The notes under the pieces: generated by a model
Seen by the model: the letters and a program-made list of their open reading frames with translations, nothing else
Database searches by the model: none
What the model was told of the DNA's origin: nothing
Program-made: the position numbers and the translations under genes
Source: Methanogenium organophilum
GTDB taxonomy: Archaea; Halobacteriota; Methanomicrobia; Methanomicrobiales; Methanomicrobiaceae
Reading direction: 5' to 3'
NCBI RefSeq assembly: GCF_026684035.1
Contig: NZ_CP113361.1
Span: 2,108,001-2,172,000 of the forward strand
Length of the DNA: 64,000 bases
Shown: positions 28,471 to 37,085 of the stretch, piece by piece
Layout: every line of letters begins with the position of its first letter
How positions within the stretch are numbered: position 1 is the first letter of the stretch

Positions 28471-29902
28471 TAGATACTTCCAAGAGGTTTAAAATAATTG
28501 GTGCAATATCTAAAGAAGTAATTGTTCTTTCATTGATACCTACCAACTTTTCATGATCTTTACCACCAACAATAAATGTGGCATTTTGTTTATGGCCACC
28601 AGAAATCAATCTATGGGCATAACAATTTGTTACTAATTCAGTGTATATATCCCAATTCACTCCATAACCATCATTAAGCTCAAATAAGATATCTGGGAGA
28701 TCACTTAGATGTGGACCACAATATACATCATCTCTCTTACAAATCCATTTCAGATATTTTCTCTCTCTAGAATTCAGCTCATTTTTTATGCAAGCAATAA
28801 TATTTTCTCTTAATGGTTCATAATCAGCATCATTTATTTGTTCAATATTCAAATTTATTCCACCACAGGGATTCATTCCCACAAGATCTGATGTGTAAGC
28901 CTTACTTTTGATATAATTAATTGAATAATCTGATTTTTGAATTTTTTTGCTAACACAAGGAAAATGTCTTGAAATTTTTAATGCTAAAGAATCTAAGGAA
29001 GTGGCGTAAATTATGTCTAGTACCTTTGACTTTAATTTTCCCTGGATATAAATATTTGAAAAATCTGAATTATTATTGTTGGTAATTAAAAATCCATTTT
29101 TCCTTAAAATTTCATTAATATTGACTAGTTGCGTGGACCTCATTTGATGGCCATGATCACTAAATACCATAATAAAATTAGATTCGATTTTTACGAATTC
29201 ACTTATTATATGATCAAATAGCTTATAATAATCTAGTATTACATTTTCATATTTGTTATTACCTGGGTAAGTTGGATCTTTTTCATCATAAAATCTCCAA
29301 AAAAAATGCTTAATGCTATCTAAAGTTGTAAAGCATACAAAACCAAGGTCCCAATCTTGAGATCTTAACTGATTTATTGCATATTTAAATTGATTTTGAG
29401 TAATGGAATATATTTCTCTATAAAATTCATCTAATTCATTTTCTAATGGATATTTTGTATGTACTCCCCCCAACTTTGGTAAATTTTGATTTAACCCTAA
29501 GTGTTCAGGAAATGTCTTTGCATCTCCATCAAAACCAACAGGTCCGCTAACCATAATCCCATTTACTTCCCAAGGTGGATAAGCAACAAATGGATTAATT
29601 ATACAAACCTTTTTTCCATTTTGACTCGCTATATCCCAAAATGTTTTTCCCTCAATGGATTGAACATTAATAATACTTTTTTCAAAAGACTTAGATGTCT
29701 TTAAAACTCCGTGATTTGCTGGGTCAAGTCCAGTATAAATGCTAGTCCATAAAGGAACTGAATCATAGGGAAATATTGCTTTGTATTCAGGGAATGCACC
29801 ATTATCAATTAATTTTTTAAAGTTTGGGAGTTCTGGTAAAAATTTTTTAAGCAGAATTGGATCCAATGCATCAATACCGATTGCAAGTACTTTTACCGAC
29901 AT
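28439..29902 (-). CDS. Alkaline phosphatase superfamily phosphodiesterase/phosphatase
   Basis: The 487-residue protein has the metal-site motifs of type I phosphodiesterases and nucleotide pyrophosphatases: GIDALDP near 9, PLWTSIYTGLDPANHG near 50, FSDHGHQ near 248 and SGGHKQNATF near 445. There is no signal peptide, so it should act in the cytoplasm. Within a glycan operon it could hydrolyse a phospho-sugar, a nucleotide sugar or a phosphodiester in the glycan. The substrate is unknown. It overlaps both neighbouring genes. Confidence 0.85.
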   Translation of the reverse strand: MSVKVLAIGIDALDPILLKKFLPELPNFKKLIDNGAFPEYKAIFPYDSVPLWTSIYTGLDPANHGVLKTSKSFEKSIINVQSIEGKTFWDIASQNGKKVCIINPFVAYPPWEVNGIMVSGPVGFDGDAKTFPEHLGLNQNLPKLGGVHTKYPLENELDEFYREIYSITQNQFKYAINQLRSQDWDLGFVCFTTLDSIKHFFWRFYDEKDPTYPGNNKYENVILDYYKLFDHIISEFVKIESNFIMVFSDHGHQMRSTQLVNINEILRKNGFLITNNNNSDFSNIYIQGKLKSKVLDIIYATSLDSLALKISRHFPCVSKKIQKSDYSINYIKSKAYTSDLVGMNPCGGINLNIEQINDADYEPLRENIIACIKNELNSRERKYLKWICKRDDVYCGPHLSDLPDILFELNDGYGVNWDIYTELVTNCYAHRLISGGHKQNATFIVGGKDHEKLVGINERTITSLDIAPIILNLLEVSNDGKFGSKNI

Positions 29903-30561
29903 AATATTTTCTCATCAATTACTTTTTTGACATCTTTAATTTCTGTATTTAATTCTTGATTACCATTGATGATAATCATATCATTTTCTTTTGAAACCAT
30001 TAAATATTGATTTTTTCTATCAATCAAATAATCAATACTAGGTGTGTCATTTTTTCTTTTAAAGGCAATATCTTCAGGAATATCAATAAAAAAACACAGA
30101 CTCGGTTTTGGAAAAAAATTAAAGGATCTAGATAAGATTGACCTATTCTTCTCATCTGAATTGTTAAAATCTACTGCCAGGTCAGTTAGTACAGTATCAT
30201 AAATATATCGATCTGAGATTACAATGTCATATTTTATCAAAGAATAGATTAAGCTAGGGTATGTCTGCAAAAAATAATCAATAATTAGCAGATTTTGGTA
30301 AATATTGGATAAAAGACTATTCTTAAATATCTCCTTTTTCGCATTGGAATGATTTATATAATTTTTATAATAATCACTTTTGCTAAGAAACAATTTTTTC
30401 CCAATTAGATTAGGGATATACAGTAATACTGGGTTATATCTATTATGGAGGTATCTTGTACTGAAACCCCTAGAGGCATATTCGGTTTGTAATTTTTTAG
30501 ATACCGTTGTTTTACCTGACCCATCAATTCCAGTGAAGCATATGTAGAGTGCTTTTTTCAT
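29893..30561 (-). CDS. Thymidylate-kinase-like P-loop kinase
   Basis: The 222-residue protein has the P-loop GIDGSGKTT at 11-19 and the DRYIYDT motif of dTMP kinases near 128. It is divergent, lacks an obvious LID arginine cluster and lies within a glycosyltransferase operon, overlapping genes on both sides. It may act on a sugar or polyol rather than supply general dTTP. A role in the dTTP supply for dTDP-sugars is also possible. Both are inference. Confidence 0.75.
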   Translation of the reverse strand: MKKALYICFTGIDGSGKTTVSKKLQTEYASRGFSTRYLHNRYNPVLLYIPNLIGKKLFLSKSDYYKNYINHSNAKKEIFKNSLLSNIYQNLLIIDYFLQTYPSLIYSLIKYDIVISDRYIYDTVLTDLAVDFNNSDEKNRSILSRSFNFFPKPSLCFFIDIPEDIAFKRKNDTPSIDYLIDRKNQYLMVSKENDMIIINGNQELNTEIKDVKKVIDEKILCR

Positions 30562-31577
30562 TTGATTTCCTCATTTAACAAATTATTATAATTTATTTCC
30601 AATTCATTTACTATTTGAGACCATGAAAATTTATTTATCAGTTCTCTAGAGGATTTGTAATCATTCTTTTTTATTTGGTTAATAGCTTCTAAAATTTCTG
30701 ATGAGTCATCGATAAAGAATAAATTGGAAGGTTTTTCTGTAAATATTTGCTCTAATCCACCATATTTTGTAGATATTGTGGGAATGTCACATGCTAAGGC
30801 TTCAAGGACAGTGAGGGGTATTTCAATTCCCGAGGATTCTTTTATTCCAGAAGAACTCCTTTTGTATTTTGCTGCAAAAAAATAGCAATCAGAAAGGGCA
30901 TAAATCTCTTCAATGTTTGGTAAATACTTGTCAATAACTATGCACCCTGAATCTTTTAAGTTATTAAATAATCTTGGATCAATCCCTGCAGATTTAGAAC
31001 CAACAATTATTACAGTATTGTTTTTTTCTTTTATTGATATAAATTCTTGAATATTTCGATTTTCTTTGATAGGTCCTATGTGTAGTATTACAAATGAATC
31101 TTGATCTATTCCATACTTAGTTCTGAGTTTCCGTTTTTCATCTCTATTATTTGGTTTATATTTTTCAATATCAACTCCACCAGGAATAAATACGGTTTTT
31201 AGCCCTAAATCTAAAAACATTTTTTGTGTATTATTAGATTGAACAAGAACAATATCAGGCCTACAAAAATTAATAAACCATCTAAATGAGTTGCTAAATG
31301 AGGGATTCATAGCTGACATTACTGTTTTTGGATTAGAACAGATTTTTGAGATTAATTTCAATAAAATAAAACTTTTTTCGGTAGGTCCATGTAAATAGTG
31401 GATAATATCAGGTTTGTATGCATATATGTTTCTCCAAAATTCTAGATGATTAATTTCTTTAATATTAATTTTTAAGACATCGTTTCTTTTTATTAACTCT
31501 TTATAATAATGTGTGGAAGTATTTTTCATGCCTTCGTCTAATCGATCATCAAATTCGCCAATTAAACAAATTTTCAA
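30558..31577 (-). CDS. Glycosyltransferase family 4
   Basis: The 339-residue GT-B protein starts MKICLIGEFDDRLDEG and has IPGGVDIEKYKP, ILHIGPIKENRN and the C-terminal donor-binding ESSGIEIPLTVLEALACDIP. The start is TTG at 31577; AGGAGGT lies at 31583-31590, within the end of the preceding gene, and no ATG fits. Retaining glycosyl transfer from a nucleotide sugar is expected. The operon context indicates lipid-linked glycan synthesis. Confidence 0.83.
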   Translation of the reverse strand: MKICLIGEFDDRLDEGMKNTSTHYYKELIKRNDVLKINIKEINHLEFWRNIYAYKPDIIHYLHGPTEKSFILLKLISKICSNPKTVMSAMNPSFSNSFRWFINFCRPDIVLVQSNNTQKMFLDLGLKTVFIPGGVDIEKYKPNNRDEKRKLRTKYGIDQDSFVILHIGPIKENRNIQEFISIKEKNNTVIIVGSKSAGIDPRLFNNLKDSGCIVIDKYLPNIEEIYALSDCYFFAAKYKRSSSGIKESSGIEIPLTVLEALACDIPTISTKYGGLEQIFTEKPSNLFFIDDSSEILEAINQIKKNDYKSSRELINKFSWSQIVNELEINYNNLLNEEIK

Positions 31578-32758
31578 TGTAATACCTCCTCATATAATGA
31601 CTCTGTTTGTTCTGCAATTTTTTCCCATGAATAATCAGAGATTTTTGATAAACAATAGCTTGTCATATTTTCCTGAATTTTTTTGTCAGTAAGTAATTGG
31701 ATTATTTTTTGTGCTAGATCATTTTCGTCATTGGGCTTGCATAAGAATCCATTTTTATAATTTTCAACACTATCGGGGATACCGCCTATTTCAGATGCAA
31801 CAATCGGAGTACCGCATGCCATAGATTCTAAAATCGTTAATGGATAGCATTCTGTAGCCATTATTGAAGGAAGAACAAAAACATCTGCTGAAGCATAAAA
31901 GAAAGGTTTTAGTTCATCTTCAATATATCCTTTAAACAAGATATTATTTTCAACCCCTAAATCTCGTGAAATTTTTTCAAGTTCATGACGCATTACCCCT
32001 TTTCCAGCAAAAATTAATTTGGTATTAGGCACCGCAGCAAGGATCGTTGGCAAGGATTTCACCAATATATCTGGTCCTTTATATGGTGCAAGAAAGCCAA
32101 AGAAAAGGACTATTTTTCCATCCGTTGGTAGTCCAGCTTTTATTCTGCATTCATTTTTGGGATCATGAACAGAAATGTCATTTATATTCACTCCGTTAGG
32201 AATGGCGATAGTCTTGTTTTTGTATGGAATTAAATAGCGTGATCTGTCGATATACGTTTTTGAAGGAGAAATAATGCATGTTGCATAATTCAAGATCTTA
32301 TCGACTAAATATCTATTATTTATTGCAACGCCTAATCGACGGATAATCCCGCCATAGTCATCGACCCAATCGCCGTGGTATGTGATTATCAAAGGTAGAT
32401 TCGCTCTTTTTGCGTATCTTAAACCTGCGAGTGGACATGGTGCAAGATCAAAGTGAGTATGGATTAAATCAAAATTTCGGTCAATAGATGCATTGAGTTG
32501 TTTCCAAGAAATGTTTGATGTTCCAATTTTTAAATTTGTACCATATCTCAATATTTTTATGTTTTTATTTTCTTCAACAATAAACTTTGAAGTTGGGGAG
32601 GTAGTAAAAACAGTTACATCATGGCCTCTTTTGGCCATTTCTAACGATAAATAATATGCTGCATTTTCTGCTCCCCCACAATGATAATGTTGAAGATCAT
32701 CAGTGGATGCGTCAGTTTCTAAATAGGGGAAATGGTTTATAAAATATCCAATTTTCAT
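31574..32758 (-). CDS. Glycosyltransferase family 4
   Basis: The 394-residue protein is a typical GT4: the N-terminal acceptor domain carries CGGAENAAYYLSLEMAKRGH, a middle IPNGVN, LFFGFLAPYKGPD, and the EX7E motif in ATECYPLTILESMACGTPIV. The start ATG at 32758 lies four bases after the radical SAM gene stop. It overlaps the next gene by four bases. Confidence 0.9.
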   Translation of the reverse strand: MKIGYFINHFPYLETDASTDDLQHYHCGGAENAAYYLSLEMAKRGHDVTVFTTSPTSKFIVEENKNIKILRYGTNLKIGTSNISWKQLNASIDRNFDLIHTHFDLAPCPLAGLRYAKRANLPLIITYHGDWVDDYGGIIRRLGVAINNRYLVDKILNYATCIISPSKTYIDRSRYLIPYKNKTIAIPNGVNINDISVHDPKNECRIKAGLPTDGKIVLFFGFLAPYKGPDILVKSLPTILAAVPNTKLIFAGKGVMRHELEKISRDLGVENNILFKGYIEDELKPFFYASADVFVLPSIMATECYPLTILESMACGTPIVASEIGGIPDSVENYKNGFLCKPNDENDLAQKIIQLLTDKKIQENMTSYCLSKISDYSWEKIAEQTESLYEEVLH

Positions 32759-32762
32759 GATA

Positions 32763-34211
32763 TTAGCTCCTTGCAGTGTAATTTAGAAACATTTTTGCAG
32801 AAAACCAAAGTCTCTTTATTTCGGCTATGGCATCCTTCTTGAATATTTGCTTAACTGCAAGTGGTATATATCCCAGCGAAAGGTAGTAACCTCGCAAAAT
32901 ACCATTTACCTCATGCACCATTGCATCATTGCTCAGGCATGGGTATGAAATAATTGCTTTCTGGTGTCCATCATGATCTAGATAATCATTGGGATCCTCA
33001 GTGAGAAGAAAGCCATTTTTCTTGCACCAAAAATAAAATTCTGTGCCCGGGAATGGCGAAGCGACTGCAACCTGAAGTATCTCAGGTTTTATTTCCCTGA
33101 TTAATCGTTTTGTCATTTCGATAGTCTCTTTTGTTTCACCGGGAAGGCCGATGATAAAATCTCCATGAACTAATAATCCTGCTTTTTTTGCATTTTGAGA
33201 GAAAATACGGATCTGATCAACAGTAATTCCTTTTTTTATCGCTTTTAATATTTCTTCACTTCCTGATTCAAATCCAGATATCAGCAATCGGCAATTCGCC
33301 TTTTTCATTGCTTTCATGGTTTCGAGATCAAGAGTGTCGGCCCGGGCGTTACATGACCAGATGATGTTTAGGTTTCGTTTATGGTAACCATCGCAAAATT
33401 TCATCACCCGATTTTTACTGATGGTGAAGGTGTCATCCTCAAAGAAGATTTCTTTTATAGTGAGGTTATTCTGAATCCACTCGACTTCATCCAGAACACT
33501 CTCAATGTTCCGTGTCCGGTATTTTCTCCCCATAAGTGTCTGGGGCCAGGCACAGAATGTGCACTGGTTCGGGCAGCCCCTTCCAGTGAAAATCTGAATT
33601 TCCGGGTACAGTGACTGGCCAAGGAAATAATCATCAATATTAAGGTATTTTTGATAAATTTTTGAAACGAATGGGATCTTGTCAAGATCTTCTGATTTGG
33701 AAAATTCACGGTTAGGATTGTGAATTACTTTTCCCTCTGCTTTGTATGAGATTCCACTGATTGTGTGGAGGGATGCATTTTGTTCCAGTGCATCTGCGAT
33801 TTCCTGCAGAGTGAAATCATATTCCCAGCGAGCAATGATATCGACGCCCGGACTTTCAAGAATTTTGTCTGGATATTGTGATGTTGGCGGACCGACCAGC
33901 ACGACTAATGAATCAGGATTCTTTGTTTTAATGGATTCTGCAACTCCGATATCATTGTTCATACTTGGAAAACTACTATCGATCACTATCAGATCTGGTT
34001 TAAATCCATTGATATCTGAAAGTACGGAATCAACATTCCAGTCCCATGCAGGAGCATCGACAAGCTTAACATCGTGATTCTGATCAAGTACAGCAGTCGC
34101 GTAGGCTAACCATATTGGATAGTAGAGTGTCCCTCCTCTTCCTGTGTCTTGCCACCGTGCCCCTCTCCCGAAATGTGGGAAATATGGGGGATTTAACAAA
34201 TATATTTTCAT
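32763..34211 (-). CDS. B12-binding domain radical SAM enzyme
   Basis: Residues 1-145 form a cobalamin-binding-type Rossmann domain (MKIYLLNPPYFPHFGRGARW and the SFPSMNND region). Then comes a radical SAM core with the cluster motif CPNQCTFCAWP near 214-224 and a C-terminal helical region. Such enzymes often methylate unactivated carbon or phosphorus. In a glycan operon a sugar C-methylation or lipid modification is plausible, but no substrate can be assigned. GGTGG precedes the start. It overlaps the upstream GT2 gene by four bases. Confidence 0.87.
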   Translation of the reverse strand: MKIYLLNPPYFPHFGRGARWQDTGRGGTLYYPIWLAYATAVLDQNHDVKLVDAPAWDWNVDSVLSDINGFKPDLIVIDSSFPSMNNDIGVAESIKTKNPDSLVVLVGPPTSQYPDKILESPGVDIIARWEYDFTLQEIADALEQNASLHTISGISYKAEGKVIHNPNREFSKSEDLDKIPFVSKIYQKYLNIDDYFLGQSLYPEIQIFTGRGCPNQCTFCAWPQTLMGRKYRTRNIESVLDEVEWIQNNLTIKEIFFEDDTFTISKNRVMKFCDGYHKRNLNIIWSCNARADTLDLETMKAMKKANCRLLISGFESGSEEILKAIKKGITVDQIRIFSQNAKKAGLLVHGDFIIGLPGETKETIEMTKRLIREIKPEILQVAVASPFPGTEFYFWCKKNGFLLTEDPNDYLDHDGHQKAIISYPCLSNDAMVHEVNGILRGYYLSLGYIPLAVKQIFKKDAIAEIKRLWFSAKMFLNYTARS

Positions 34212-35143
34212 ATTTTACCACCTGAATATCCTTTAATGATTCCTCTCCAGAAACCGAATGAATAAGAAACATGTTCTAATATGAAGATTATTGGAATCGT
34301 GAACAGATAGACAATGCTTTTTGCTTTAGACAAAATCAGAAAATCAAAAAATACCAATACTGCAAAATAGAGCAGTAATAATAACAGGAATATCTGTGGG
34401 GATATGAATAGGCAGATTACCGTAAATAACGCTGCGACTGGGGGGATGGTCTGTAAATCAAATAGTTTATTCTTCCCTCTTCCAAAACCAAATGAATACA
34501 TTCTTTTTACAAATTGGGTTAGATTCCTGTCTTGGTTATGAAGAACAATAGCATCAGGTGTATAGAGTATCTTGCCAAATTTCAGTAATCTTTTATTGAG
34601 ATCCGTATCCTCATTCATGGAGTAACTTGTATTATAACCACCAATTTTGAGGACATCATCTCTCCGATACATGCTGTTGCAGCCACTGATACTCTTGACA
34701 AACTGCTTATTTTTTAATACCCTGTCCTGAACTGAATTTGCACTTCCTAAAAATGAATCTAATGCGTATGCAATTGATTTTTCCCAGATCCCCTTGCCAA
34801 TATTTTGTATGCCTCCTCCGACACCAACAATATCATCTGAAAATTCTTTTACTAGGTTTTCAAGCCAGTCTGGATTTGGAATACAATCAGCATCTGTAAA
34901 TGCCACAAATTTATTTTCGGCTTTTTGAACGCCCAGTTGCCTTGCTCCGCCAACTGTCCCATAATCTTCAAATATGATTTTCGTAGGATATTTTTGAGCT
35001 ATTTCTATTGTTTTATCTGTAGAATGACCGTCAACGATAATTACTTCATTTGGCTTTAGGGTTTGATTAAAAACTGCATTTAAACATGAATCTAAATTGG
35101 CTTCTCCGTTTTTCACCGGAATAATCACTGATATTGTATTCAT
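34208..35143 (-). CDS. Glycosyltransferase family 2 with C-terminal membrane segments
   Basis: The 311-residue protein has TISVIIPVKNGEANLDSCLN, IVDGHSTDKT and TDADC as GT-A motifs, and two to three hydrophobic segments from about residue 225. The ATG at 35143 is preferred over an in-frame TTG at 35152. It probably transfers a sugar at the cytoplasmic face of the membrane. It starts 25 bases after the preceding gene. Confidence 0.85.
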   Translation of the reverse strand: MNTISVIIPVKNGEANLDSCLNAVFNQTLKPNEVIIVDGHSTDKTIEIAQKYPTKIIFEDYGTVGGARQLGVQKAENKFVAFTDADCIPNPDWLENLVKEFSDDIVGVGGGIQNIGKGIWEKSIAYALDSFLGSANSVQDRVLKNKQFVKSISGCNSMYRRDDVLKIGGYNTSYSMNEDTDLNKRLLKFGKILYTPDAIVLHNQDRNLTQFVKRMYSFGFGRGKNKLFDLQTIPPVAALFTVICLFISPQIFLLLLLLYFAVLVFFDFLILSKAKSIVYLFTIPIIFILEHVSYSFGFWRGIIKGYSGGKI

Positions 35144-35168
35144 TTTTATCAAACAGAGTGTAATCGTT

Positions 35169-36065
35169 CTATTTATTCATCTGAATCAGCTTAACAATCG
35201 AATTCAGAATCAGTCCGGACGTGAACAAGAGCATCCCAAAAATCATGGCGAGAACGCAAAGAATTGCCATAACATAATGGAATATGCCGTAGTTGTGCAG
35301 TTCGCTGAGGACATATATTCCAACAGCAAATCCTCCAATGGTCAGAATGGTTCCGGGAAGGCCAAAGAACCAGAGGGGGCGCTTTAAACTGATGTATCCA
35401 ATGATGTTGTAGAGAACCATCATGCCATGCTTGACAGGGTTTTCTGATGATGTCTCCTCAAGATCATAGCGGACATGAATGGGCACCTCACAGATCTGCA
35501 GGGTTGCTTCACTTGCGTGGAGGAGGATCTCTGACCCTGCTGACATACCATTTCCTGAGAGGGTGGGACTAATTGTTTTGATTGCTTTTTTGTTGTAAGC
35601 CCGAAATCCGCTTTGAGAATCAGATACATTTGGCAATGTGCTTGATGCAGCGAAATTTGTCGCTGTGTCAAGTACTTTCATTCCGACTTTCCGGTAACCG
35701 GGGATTGAATCCTTTGCCTCATTCAGGAATCGTGAACCAATGATGAGGTCGCACTCTCTGCTTTTAAATGCATTCAGGAATTTTGGGATGTCATCAGGAT
35801 TGTGCTGGCCGTCTGCATCCAGAATTATAAGGATGTCTGCATTCAGCTCTTCTGCTGTCCTGAATATTGTCTGAAGGGCCCCGCCATATCCCTTGTTGGT
35901 CTTATGCTGGATAACCATTGCACCGAGGGCTTTAGCAATCTCAACGGTTGCATCAGATGAACCGTCATCCACAATGAGAACCGTGTCAACATATTTTTTT
36001 GCACCAAGGATGGTTTGTGCAATACACTGTTCTTCATTATATGCAGGCATGGCAGCAATGATCAT
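35169..36065 (-). CDS. Dolichol-phosphate mannose/glucose synthase-like GT2
   Basis: The 298-residue protein has AAMPAYNEEQCIAQTI, IVDDGSSDATVEIA, ILDADGQHNP and GSRFL, the pattern of polyprenyl-phosphate hexose synthases, with two C-terminal membrane segments after about residue 225. Such enzymes make Dol-P-mannose or Dol-P-glucose used by GT-C enzymes outside the cell. The ATG at 36065 overlaps the stop of the short upstream reading frame by four bases. Confidence 0.88.
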   Translation of the reverse strand: MIIAAMPAYNEEQCIAQTILGAKKYVDTVLIVDDGSSDATVEIAKALGAMVIQHKTNKGYGGALQTIFRTAEELNADILIILDADGQHNPDDIPKFLNAFKSRECDLIIGSRFLNEAKDSIPGYRKVGMKVLDTATNFAASSTLPNVSDSQSGFRAYNKKAIKTISPTLSGNGMSAGSEILLHASEATLQICEVPIHVRYDLEETSSENPVKHGMMVLYNIIGYISLKRPLWFFGLPGTILTIGGFAVGIYVLSELHNYGIFHYVMAILCVLAMIFGMLLFTSGLILNSIVKLIQMNK

Positions 36066-36238
36066 GCAGCACTCACTCCTGAGGAATTGGACTGGAACCT
36101 CTTTCCGATTTTCACAAACAGTTGAATGATTCCGTGGGTCATATCAGAGAAATATTTTAAACTCCCCAGTATCATACTCCCAATAGTGAGCCCTTCGTTA
36201 TATGCCGGAATGACAGTGACTATTGTTTTTGGTTTCAT
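36062..36238 (-). pseudogene. 58-codon GT2 remnant coupled to the next gene
   Basis: The frame reads MKPKTIVTVIPAYNEGLTIG, an excellent GT2 N-terminus, then passes at about residue 30 into FSDMTHGIIQLFVKIGKRF and stops after 58 codons. The core of a glycosyltransferase is missing, as after an internal deletion. AGGAAA precedes the ATG at 36238, and a TATA-like TTTTTAAAAG lies further upstream. The stop overlaps the ATG of the following glycosyltransferase (ATGA), so it may now serve as a translated leader. Confidence 0.6.
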
Positions 36239-36269
36239 TCGTTTCCTGTTCTTTTAAAAAGGTATCGCA

Positions 36270-36285
36270 ACGTTTTAGTAAACGT
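36270..36285. promoter_or_regulatory. Palindrome upstream of the minus-strand glycan operon
   Basis: ACGTTTTAGTAAACGT has 6-bp arms with a 4-bp spacer and lies about 35 bp before the first start of the operon. It could be an operator. Nothing else supports this. Confidence 0.3.
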
Positions 36286-37085
36286 CATATTCTGCCCACC
36301 TAACTTGTAAAATGCTAGATAAAGTTTCTCTAAAATTTACTTTAATGCTTTGATCTGATTGCAAAAATACCGGGATATTCAATCCTTTTTTTGATATTTT
36401 TTCGAATTTTGTTATAGTTCTTTTCTTTCGCGCAAAAATATTTTTGGATTAGCCAGACGTTTACCGGATACCTCAGGAAGGCCTTGTTGAATCAATAAAT
36501 GGACGAATAAAATGATTGAATGAATAAATGGATGAATAACTAACTGTTGACAATATTTCGGAAGGAATTATTTTTCTTTCCCGTCAGAATATTTGAATTT
36601 TGATGCTGAAAATATGGGGTGCTAAAATAATCTTTCCAGATCATCTGAGAAAGCCTCCGTTCAATATTATCGAAAAATGCCTCTCTAAATATACAGGGAT
36701 TCTTTTTTGGGTTCCTTGGTTTTTAATTCACGTTCTCTCTTGCATTTGGTATTACCATTCGATATTTGGATTGCATAATTGATTGCCGGATTTGACGGTA
36801 TAATTTGAATTTCCCAATTGATTGTTGAATTAGACACCGGATGGATTTCCCGATAAAATCGTCGAATTAGACTGGCGAATTGAATCCCTATTCAATTTAT
36901 GAATTTGGCTGCTGATTGGATTAGATTGGATTACCAGATTGAATTGTCGAATTAGACTGCTCATTTGAATCCCCCCAATTGATTGCTGAATTCGACTGTC
37001 CGACTGGATTGCACAATATTCTGTAATGTGACCCATATTTGTGTGGATATTTGACAAATAAAATGGGGATGACAATTCGATTACA
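36286..37085. other. Repeat-rich intergenic region
   Basis: No gene is supported. It holds short GAATAAATGGA-like repeats near 36490-36540, the degenerate GAATTAGAC repeats at 36804-36996 and a copy of GTGTGGATATTTG at 37041-37053. A 92-codon frame over the repeats is a by-product of their sequence. Confidence 0.5.
36804..36996. repeat. Degenerate repeats of a GAATTAGAC unit
   Basis: The unit TYGAATTAGAC occurs near 36825, 36862, 36947 and 36986 (last copy TTCGAC). A longer block of about 32 bp, beginning TTTGAATTTCCCAATTGATT at 36804 and TTTGAATCCCCCCAATTGATT-like at 36964, is repeated 160 bp apart. The array looks old and eroded. Confidence 0.55.

Noticed and set aside
29893-30561. General dTMP kinase as the sole role of the tmk-like gene
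   Set aside because: Its location inside a glycosyltransferase operon and its divergence make a housekeeping role uncertain, so no gene symbol was given.
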